Part shown: positions 53,664-64,000 of the stretch, piece after piece
How the letters are laid out: each line of letters opens with the position of its first letter
Numbering within the stretch: the first letter of the stretch is position 1
Origin: Corynebacterium marinum DSM 44953
GTDB taxonomy: Bacteria; Actinomycetota; Actinomycetes; Mycobacteriales; Mycobacteriaceae
NCBI RefSeq assembly: GCF_000835165.1
Contig: NZ_CP007790.1
Coordinates: 310,001 to 374,000, forward strand
Direction of reading: 5' to 3'
DNA length: 64,000 nt
The notes under the pieces: generated by a model
Seen by the model: only the letters and a program-made list of their open reading frames with translations
Database searches by the model: none
Told to the model about the DNA's origin: nothing
Translations under genes and position numbers: made by a program

Positions 53664-56600
53664 TTGGCAGTCTCCCGCCAGACCAAGTCAGTGGCCGATA
53701 TCCCCGGAACTCCCAAGCGTTACTCGTTCTCGAAGAACGCTGAGCCGATTGAGGTTCCCGGGCTCCTTGACCTGCAGCGTGAATCCTTCGCATGGTTGAT
53801 CGGTACGCCCGAGTGGCGCGCCCGCCAGCAGGAGGAGCGTGGGCCGGAGGCCCGCGTCACCAGTGGTCTTGAGGACATTCTCGACGAGCTCAGCCCGATC
53901 CAGGACTACTCCGAGAACATGTCCCTTTCCCTGTCCGCCCCGCGATTCGAGGATGTCAAGCACACCATCGATGAGTGCAAGGACAAGGACATCAACTACT
54001 CCGCGCCACTGTATGTGACTGCGGAGTTCATCAACAACGAAACCCAGGAGATCAAGTCCCAGACCGTCTTCATCGGCGATTTCCCGATGATGACCAACAA
54101 GGGCACGTTCATCGTGAACGGCACCGAGCGTGTCGTGGTCTCCCAGCTGGTCCGCTCCCCGGGCGTGTACTTCGATCAGACGATCGACAAGTCGACCGAG
54201 CGTCCGCTGCACTCCGTGAAGGTCATCCCGTCCCGTGGCGCATGGCTGGAGTTCGACGTGGACAAGCGCGACACCGTCGGTGTCCGCATCGACCGTAAGC
54301 GTCGCCAGCCCGTCACCGTCCTGCTCAAGGCGCTCGGCTGGACCGCCGAGCAGATCAAGGAGCGCTTCGGCTTCTCCGAGATCATGATGTCCACCCTCGA
54401 GTCCGACGGCGTTGCCAACGTCGACGAGGCTCTGCTGGAGATCTACCGCAAGCAGCGTCCGGGCGAGCAGCCCACCCGCGATCTCGCGCGTTCCCTGCTC
54501 GACAACGCCTTCTTCCGCCCGAAGCGCTACGACCTGGCCCGGGTCGGCCGCTACAAGGTCAACCGCAAGCTCGGCCTCGGCGGCGACCACGACGGTCTGA
54601 TGACGCTGACCGAAGAGGACATCGCCACCACCCTGGAGTACCTGGTCCGCCTGCACACCGGCGAGCGCACCATGACGTCGCCGATCGGCGAGGTCATCCC
54701 GGTCAACACCGACGACATCGACCACTTCGGCAACCGCCGTCTGCGCACCGTCGGCGAGCTCATCCAGAACCAGGTCCGCGTGGGCCTGTCCCGGATGGAG
54801 CGTGTCGTGCGCGAGCGCATGACCACCCAGGACGCCGAGTCGATCACCCCGACCTCGCTGATCAACGTCCGTCCGGTCTCGGCCGCGATCCGCGAGTTCT
54901 TCGGCACCTCCCAGCTGTCGCAGTTCATGGACCAGAACAACTCGCTGTCGGGTCTGACCCACAAGCGCCGTCTGTCCGCCCTCGGCCCGGGCGGCCTGTC
55001 CCGTGAGCGCGCCGGCATCGAGGTCCGCGACGTGCACCCGTCCCACTACGGCCGCATGTGCCCGATCGAGACCCCTGAGGGCCCGAACATCGGCCTCATC
55101 GGCTCGCTCGCGTCCTACGCCCGCGTCAACGCCTTCGGCTTCATCGAGACCCCGTATCTCAAGGTCGTCGACGGCAAGGTCACCGACGAGATGCACTACC
55201 TCACCGCCGACGAGGAGGACCGTTACGCCATCGGCCAGGCCTCCGTCGAGCGCGACGCGGAGGGCAACATCACCTCCGACCGCATCGAGGTCCGCGTCAA
55301 GGACGGCGACATCGCCGTCACCGACGGCAAGGGTGTCGACTTCATCGACGTCTCCGCCCGCCAGATGGTCTCCGTGGCCACCGCCATGATTCCGTTCCTC
55401 GAGCACGACGACGCCAACCGTGCCCTCATGGGCGCGAACATGCAGCGCCAGGCTGTGCCGCTGGTCCGCGCCGAGGCCCCCTACGTGGGCACCGGCATGG
55501 AGAAGCGCGCCGCCTACGACGCCGGCGACATGGTCATCACGCCGAAGTCCGGCGTCGTCGAAAACGTCTCCGCCGACCTGATCACCATCATGGACGACGA
55601 GGGCATCCGGGACACCTACCTGCTGCGCAAGTTCGAGCGCACCAACCAGGGCACCTGCTACAACCAGACCCCGCTGGTCGACATGGGCCAGCGCGTCGAG
55701 GCCGGCCAGGTCATCGCTGACGGTCCGGGCACCCACCACGGCGAGATGTCGCTGGGCCGCAACCTGCTGGTCGCGTTCATGCCGTGGGAAGGCCACAACT
55801 ACGAGGACGCGATCATCCTCAACCAGCGGATCGTGGAGGAGGACATCCTCACCTCGATCCACATCGAGGAGCACGAGATCGACGCCCGCGACACCAAGCT
55901 GGGCGCCGAGGAGATCACCCGTGAGATCCCGAACGTCTCCGAGGACGTCCTGCGCGACCTCGACGACCGCGGCATCGTCCGCATCGGCGCCGACGTCCGC
56001 GCCGGCGACATCCTCGTGGGCAAGGTCACCCCGAAGGGCGAGACCGAGCTGACCCCGGAGGAGCGCCTGCTGCGCGCCATCTTCGGCGAGAAGGCCCGCG
56101 AGGTCCGCGACACCTCCATGAAGGTGCCGCACGGCGAGAACGGCAAGGTCATCGGTGTCCGCCGCTTCGCCCGCGAGGACGACGACGATCTGGCGCCGGG
56201 CGTCAACGAGATGATCCGCGTCTACGTCGCCCAGAAGCGCAAGATCCAGGACGGCGACAAGCTCGCCGGCCGCCACGGCAACAAGGGCGTCGTGGGCAAG
56301 ATCCTGCCGCCGGAGGACATGCCGTTCATGCCGGACGGCACCCCGGTGGACATCATCCTGAACACCCACGGTGTCCCGCGCCGTATGAACATCGGCCAGG
56401 TCCTGGAGATCCACCTCGGCTGGCTCGCCGCCGCCGGTTGGACCGTCGACCCGGCCGTCGTGGAGAACGCCGAACTGATCGAGACCCTCCCCGAGGAGCT
56501 CTACGACGTCCCGGCCAACTCCCTGACCGCCACCCCGGTCTTCGACGGCGCCTCCAACCAGGAGATCGCCGGCCTGCTCGCCAACTCCAAGCCGAACCGC

Positions 56601-57146
56601 GACGGCGACGTCATGGTCAACCCGGACGGCAAGGCGATGCTTTTCGACGGCCGCTCCGGCGAGCCGTTCCCCTACCCGGTCTCCGTGGGCTACATGTACA
56701 TGCTCAAGCTCCACCACCTGGTGGACGAGAAGATCCACGCCCGCTCCACCGGCCCGTACTCCATGATCACCCAGCAGCCGCTCGGTGGTAAGGCCCAGTT
56801 CGGCGGCCAGCGCTTCGGTGAGATGGAGGTGTGGGCGATGCAGGCATACGGCGCCGCCTACACCCTGCAGGAACTGCTGACCATCAAGTCCGACGACGTT
56901 GTCGGCCGTGTCAAGGTCTACGAGGCCATCGTCAAGGGCGAGAACATCCCGGACCCGGGTATCCCCGAGTCCTTCAAGGTTCTGCTCAAGGAGCTCCAGT
57001 CCCTGTGCCTGAACGTCGAGGTCCTCGCCGCCGACGGCACCCCGATGGAGCTGTCCGGCGACGATGACGACGATCTCGACGCCGGCGGATCCTCGCTGGG
57101 CATCAACCTGTCCCACGACGAGCGTTCCGACGTCGACGCGTCCTAA
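53664..57146 (+). CDS. rpoB: RNA polymerase beta subunit
   Basis: Beta subunit of about 1160 residues, full length. The rifampicin-contact region ([18 protein letters not shown], then [14 protein letters not shown]) has the sensitive-type residues Asp, His and Ser at the usual positions. Other blocks: [20 protein letters not shown] and the C-terminal [21 protein letters not shown] 53664 (LAVSRQTKS) is chosen because GGAAGGA (53651-53657) gives 6-nt spacing; GTG 53646 (VLEGPI) is the start used for related species and cannot be excluded. rpoC follows after 58 nt. Confidence 0.97.
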   Translation: MAVSRQTKSVADIPGTPKRYSFSKNAEPIEVPGLLDLQRESFAWLIGTPEWRARQQEERGPEARVTSGLEDILDELSPIQDYSENMSLSLSAPRFEDVKHTIDECKDKDINYSAPLYVTAEFINNETQEIKSQTVFIGDFPMMTNKGTFIVNGTERVVVSQLVRSPGVYFDQTIDKSTERPLHSVKVIPSRGAWLEFDVDKRDTVGVRIDRKRRQPVTVLLKALGWTAEQIKERFGFSEIMMSTLESDGVANVDEALLEIYRKQRPGEQPTRDLARSLLDNAFFRPKRYDLARVGRYKVNRKLGLGGDHDGLMTLTEEDIATTLEYLVRLHTGERTMTSPIGEVIPVNTDDIDHFGNRRLRTVGELIQNQVRVGLSRMERVVRERMTTQDAESITPTSLINVRPVSAAIREFFGTSQLSQFMDQNNSLSGLTHKRRLSALGPGGLSRERAGIEVRDVHPSHYGRMCPIETPEGPNIGLIGSLASYARVNAFGFIETPYLKVVDGKVTDEMHYLTADEEDRYAIGQASVERDAEGNITSDRIEVRVKDGDIAVTDGKGVDFIDVSARQMVSVATAMIPFLEHDDANRALMGANMQRQAVPLVRAEAPYVGTGMEKRAAYDAGDMVITPKSGVVENVSADLITIMDDEGIRDTYLLRKFERTNQGTCYNQTPLVDMGQRVEAGQVIADGPGTHHGEMSLGRNLLVAFMPWEGHNYEDAIILNQRIVEEDILTSIHIEEHEIDARDTKLGAEEITREIPNVSEDVLRDLDDRGIVRIGADVRAGDILVGKVTPKGETELTPEERLLRAIFGEKAREVRDTSMKVPHGENGKVIGVRRFAREDDDDLAPGVNEMIRVYVAQKRKIQDGDKLAGRHGNKGVVGKILPPEDMPFMPDGTPVDIILNTHGVPRRMNIGQVLEIHLGWLAAAGWTVDPAVVENAELIETLPEELYDVPANSLTATPVFDGASNQEIAGLLANSKPNRDGDVMVNPDGKAMLFDGRSGEPFPYPVSVGYMYMLKLHHLVDEKIHARSTGPYSMITQQPLGGKAQFGGQRFGEMEVWAMQAYGAAYTLQELLTIKSDDVVGRVKVYEAIVKGENIPDPGIPESFKVLLKELQSLCLNVEVLAADGTPMELSGDDDDDLDAGGSSLGINLSHDERSDVDAS

Positions 57147-57204
57147 CCTCTAACCCGATATTCGCCATTCAATCCCTCCCCGCCGGGAGGGGAAAGGGAG
57201 TTAC

Positions 57205-61215
<4,011 letters not shown>

Positions 61216-61231
61216 TCGGCACGTATGACAG

Positions 61232-61268
61232 ATGACCCCGTTCCCGCAGCCAGCGGGAACGGGGTCAT
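61232..61268. terminator. Terminator after rpoC
   Basis: A 16-bp perfect stem (61232-61247 with 61253-61268) with a 5-nt loop, followed by TCTCTT. It also lies just beyond the opposing DUF1707 gene, so it may serve both strands. Confidence 0.88.
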
Positions 61269-61280
61269 TCTCTTGCGCGC

Positions 61281-61952
61281 CTAAGGCCGGGGCCGGCGGG
61301 GGACGCGCTTGACCTCCACCCCGCCCATGAGACCGAGCCCCCGGACACGGATGACGGGGGCGTCGGCGGGGAGGTCCTCCATCCGCAGAGTCACCTCGGG
61401 GTCGGTGCTGATGCCGAAGCCGCCCATGACGCCCGCACCCTCGCTGAAGACGCGGACGTCCTCCGGGACGAGGATATCCACCCCGCCCATGAGGCCGACG
61501 GCGTAGATGACGGTCTCCTGTGCGGACAGCCGCGCCTCGGTGAGGTCGATGTCGTTGCCGCCCATGATGGCGATCGAGGTGTGGACGGGTGCGATCAGCC
61601 AATCGCCCCGCCTCTCGCTGCCGCCCATGATGGCCAGGCTCAGAGCACTGCCGCCCTGCTCACCCGTCACCAGGCTGCGGCTCGGCGCCGGGTACGCGCG
61701 GCTCGCGGGAGCGGGGGAGTCGTCGGGGCGCACGGCCGGCAGCGGGCCCTCGAAGACGGCCGCGGGGTCGGGCAGCAGATCCGCCAGCGGCGCGGAGAGC
61801 TCGTCCCGGTAGCGGGCGGCGAGGACCTGTCCGGTGCGTTCGTCGAACTCCTCGAAGTCGATTCGGCCCTCGGAAAATGCCTGGCTGAGGGCCAGGTTGA
61901 CCCGGTTGCGGTCATCGTCGCTGGCGCGGAGGCGGGGAGAGGGTTCAGTCAT
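61281..61952 (-). CDS. DUF1707 protein with LiaF-like C-terminal part
   Basis: A 223-residue protein. The N-terminal DUF1707 (SHOCT-like) module is LRASDDDRNRVNLALSQAFSEGRIDFEEFDERTGQVLAAR. The C-terminal 110 residues contain repeated IMGG/LMGG turns (SLAIMGGSERRG, SIAIMGGNDIDL, VGLMGGVDILVP, GVMGGFG, GLMGGVEV), the beta-repeat of cell-wall-stress LiaF-type domains. No membrane helix is visible. TAGCAT (61960-61965, minus strand) is 7 nt before ATG 61952. Probably an envelope-stress-related or regulatory protein. Confidence 0.87.
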   Translation of the reverse strand: MTEPSPRLRASDDDRNRVNLALSQAFSEGRIDFEEFDERTGQVLAARYRDELSAPLADLLPDPAAVFEGPLPAVRPDDSPAPASRAYPAPSRSLVTGEQGGSALSLAIMGGSERRGDWLIAPVHTSIAIMGGNDIDLTEARLSAQETVIYAVGLMGGVDILVPEDVRVFSEGAGVMGGFGISTDPEVTLRMEDLPADAPVIRVRGLGLMGGVEVKRVPRRPRP

Positions 61953-61993
61953 GCCCCCGATGCTACGACTGATCCGCCCTCCCCGCTGCGCAT

Positions 61994-62659
61994 TCAGGCG
62001 GCGGCACCCTGCCCGTGGTAGCGCCCGTCCGCGTCGCAGTCTCGGGCCCACTGGACCACCAGTTCCTGCCCGTATGCCGCGACCTCCTCCTGCAGCCGGG
62101 GAAGATGCTCCTCCAGTACCGACCCCCGCCACACGGTGGTGCGCACCTGCAGGTCGACGCCCGAAGAGGCCAGCAGCTCCAGGGAGCGCCAGGATGCCTG
62201 CGCCACGGGCGGGGTGCAGCCGGTGGCGGCGGGCATGTCCCGCGGCAGGCCCTTCACATCCAGGCCGATCCAGTCCGGGGTGGTGGCGGGGTCGGCCAGC
62301 AACCTCGTCAGCCGGTTCGGGGCGTACCCGCAGGTGTGCAGGCCGACCCGGAAACCCATCCGGTGGGTCGCGGCGATGGCCTCCGCCAACCCGGGGGAGG
62401 CGGTGGGTTCCCCGCCGGAGATGACGAGGCCGTCGAGGAGGCCGCGGCGGGCGTCGAGAAGCTCCAGCACCTCTGCGAAAGTGTGCGCGCCGGACGTGAA
62501 CTCCTGCAGGGAGGGGTTGTGGCAGTAGACGCATTTCAGCGGGCACCCCTGGGTGAAAGCGGTGGCGGTCAGCGTCCCCGGCCAGTCGGTCGCCGAGAAG
62601 GGGATGATCCCGGCAACCGGCAGATCAGGCGTGGGCTTCGCTGTAGTAGAGGCGCTCAT
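61994..62659 (-). CDS. nrdG: Anaerobic ribonucleotide reductase activating protein (radical SAM)
   Basis: A 221-residue radical SAM enzyme. The 4Fe-4S motif is CPLKCVYC (CX3CX2C) near residue 40, followed by the SAM-binding VISGGEPTASPG. It generates the glycyl radical on NrdD. Its N-terminus overlaps the 3' end of nrdD by 35 nt, with AAGGGGGAG upstream of ATG 62659, so the two are translated from one mRNA. It is the last gene of the operon on this strand before the DUF1707 gene. Confidence 0.94.
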   Translation of the reverse strand: MSASTTAKPTPDLPVAGIIPFSATDWPGTLTATAFTQGCPLKCVYCHNPSLQEFTSGAHTFAEVLELLDARRGLLDGLVISGGEPTASPGLAEAIAATHRMGFRVGLHTCGYAPNRLTRLLADPATTPDWIGLDVKGLPRDMPAATGCTPPVAQASWRSLELLASSGVDLQVRTTVWRGSVLEEHLPRLQEEVAAYGQELVVQWARDCDADGRYHGQGAAA

Positions 62660-64000
62660 GGAACTCCCCCTTCTTTCCCGTGTTGAAGCTGGAGACCGGG
62701 CGGAAGTAGCCCATCACGCGGGTCCACATCTCGGTGGGGCCGCCGCACTGCGGGCACGCCGGGTGCTCCCCGGAGAGGTAACCGTGGTCGGTGCAGATGG
62801 AGAACGTCGGGGTGACGGTGATGTACGGCAGCCGGAAGGTGCTCAGCGCGCGGCGGACCAGCGTCGCGCAGGCCTCGCCCGAGCTCATCGCCGCACCCAT
62901 GTAGAGGTGCAGGACGGTGCCGCCGGTGTACCGGGCCTGCAGGTCCTCCTGGGCGGCGAGGGCGGCGAAGGGGTCCGGGGTGTGGGCGACGGGGAGCTGG
63001 GAGGAGTTCGTGTAATAGGGCTCCTCCGCGGTGCCCGCGTGGATGATGCCGGGGAACCGGCGGATGTCCTCCTTTGCCAGACGGTAGGTCGCTCCCTCCG
63101 CTGGGGTGGCCTCCAGGTTGAACAGGTGCCCGGTGGCTTCCTGCGCCTCGACCAGCAGGGTGTTGATGTGGTCCAGCAGCCGCAGCACCAGCTCGTGGCC
63201 CTGCGGGTCGCTCAGGTCGTAGGCGTCGGCGGTGAAGTTGCGCACCAACTCGTTGCAGCCGTTGACGCCGATGGTGGAGAAGTGGTTGTCCAGGCTGGGC
63301 AGCCATCGCTTCGTGTAGGGGTACAGGCCGCGGTCCATCTGCTCCGCGACGAAGTCGCGGCGCCGCTCGAGCGTGTCGACGCCCAGGTGGACCAGCTCCG
63401 TGACCCGCGCCAGGAGCGCCTCCTCGTCGCCGGCGTGCTGGTGGCCCAGACGGGAGCAGTTGAGTGTGACCACCCCGATGGAGCCGGTGAGCTCGGCGGA
63501 GCCGAACAGGCCGTTGCCGCGCTTGAGCAGCTCGCGCATGTCCAGCTGCAGGCGGCAGCACATCGAACGGATCATGCCCGGGTCGAGGTCGGAGTTGATG
63601 AAGTTCTGGAAGTAGGGCAGGCCGTACCGGGCGGTCATGTCGAACAGCGCGCGGGTGTTCTCTGACTCCCAGTCGAAGTCCCTGGTGATGTTGTAGGTGG
63701 GGATGGGGAAGGTGAAGGGGCGGCCGTCCGCGTCGCCCCGGCTCATCACCTCGATGAAGGCCCGGTTGACCAGGTCCATCTCGGCCTGGAGGTCGCCGTA
63801 GGTGAAGTCCACCGGTTCGCCGCCGATGAAGGGGACGTTGTCCTTCAGGTCCTCGGGGCAGGTCCAGTCGAAGGTCAGGTTGGTGAAGGGCGTCTGCGTG
63901 CCCCATCGGCTGGGCACGTTGAGGTTGAAGATGAACTCCTGCATGTACTGGAGCACCTGCGCGTAGGTGAGGTTGTCCAGCCGGATGAACGGTGCCATGT
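62625..64000 (-). CDS. nrdD: Anaerobic (class III) ribonucleoside-triphosphate reductase, 5' part outside the window
   Basis: About 458 C-terminal codons of NrdD; the frame is open to the right edge, so the N-terminal ATP-cone and start are missing. Visible parts are the NSDLDPGMIRSMCCRLQLD cysteine region, NGLFGSAELTGSIGVVTLN, the thiyl-type SIGVNGCNEL, the C-terminal zinc site around CTDHG and ACPQCGG, and the glycyl-radical loop RVMGYFRP. It reduces NTPs to dNTPs without oxygen. The 3' end overlaps nrdG. Confidence 0.94.
   Translation of the reverse strand, partial: MAPFIRLDNLTYAQVLQYMQEFIFNLNVPSRWGTQTPFTNLTFDWTCPEDLKDNVPFIGGEPVDFTYGDLQAEMDLVNRAFIEVMSRGDADGRPFTFPIPTYNITRDFDWESENTRALFDMTARYGLPYFQNFINSDLDPGMIRSMCCRLQLDMRELLKRGNGLFGSAELTGSIGVVTLNCSRLGHQHAGDEEALLARVTELVHLGVDTLERRRDFVAEQMDRGLYPYTKRWLPSLDNHFSTIGVNGCNELVRNFTADAYDLSDPQGHELVLRLLDHINTLLVEAQEATGHLFNLEATPAEGATYRLAKEDIRRFPGIIHAGTAEEPYYTNSSQLPVAHTPDPFAALAAQEDLQARYTGGTVLHLYMGAAMSSGEACATLVRRALSTFRLPYITVTPTFSICTDHGYLSGEHPACPQCGGPTEMWTRVMGYFRPVSSFNTGKKGEFHERLYYSEAHA

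Noticed and set aside
54890..55000. Rifampicin-resistance substitution in rpoB
   Set aside because: The contact region has the sensitive-type residues at the usual positions.
53688..57116. Long open frame opposite rpoB
   Set aside because: Antisense shadow of rpoB with no domain content.

Overview
The window looks like a Corynebacterium chromosome: G+C is high (about two thirds by eye) and the gene order ppx – Rv0497-type membrane protein – proC – excisionase-like protein – bS22 – SerB-like HAD – glutaredoxin – hemA – hemC – hemD – hemB – hemE – hemY – hemL – ccs/res – men – mgtA – menG – menJ – prenyl synthase – tRNA/secE/nusG/rplKA – rplJL – rpoBC is the mycolata order also known from Mycobacterium tuberculosis. 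The hadABC/rpmG block that mycobacteria carry between tRNA-Met and tRNA-Trp is absent, as expected for corynebacteria. No insertion sequence, phage, integron or CRISPR array was seen. The species cannot be named from the sequence alone.

Layout. 1–5.5 kb: edge-truncated Cys-rich protein, exopolyphosphatase, proC, small DNA-binding protein, 33-residue ribosomal protein bS22, HAD phosphatase, small thioredoxin-fold protein. 5.6–21.8 kb: haem synthesis (hemA, hemC, hemD fusion, hemB, hemE, hemY, hemL). This block is interrupted by two small membrane proteins, a P-type ATPase homologue that has lost its metal-binding and catalytic motifs, a genuine copper-type ATPase behind a CsoR-like operator, and an SMR guanidinium exporter behind a guanidine-III riboswitch. 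21.8–26.6 kb: histidine phosphatase and cytochrome c maturation (TlpA, CcdA, ResB, CcsB). 26.7–41.8 kb: menaquinone synthesis on both strands (menA, menE, menB, menC, menD, menG, menJ, prenyl synthase) with accessory membrane proteins and the mannosyltransferase mgtA. 41.9–45.6 kb: tRNA-Tyr, -Thr, -Met, -Trp, secE, nusG, rplK, rplA. 45.7–51.1 kb: accessory insert with a PhzF-like enzyme, a TPC-motif metal ATPase, an ABC exporter and its TetR regulator. 51.1–61.3 kb: rplJ-rplL with a structured leader, a DUF3068 protein, rpoB and rpoC. 61.3–64 kb, minus strand: DUF1707 protein and the class III anaerobic ribonucleotide reductase nrdD-nrdG (nrdD runs off the edge).

How the genes work together: haem, cytochrome c maturation and menaquinone genes together supply the cofactors of a menaquinol–cytochrome c–oxidase chain, and the transcription/translation core follows. 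A recurring feature is a TANNNT -10 hexamer placed about 7 nt before the start codon, which predicts leaderless mRNAs for many genes. In several places the TAG or TAA stop codon of the upstream gene is itself the first half of that -10. These -10 elements were used to choose start codons. The most unusual item is the intact but catalytically dead-looking P-type ATPase at 12583–15153.
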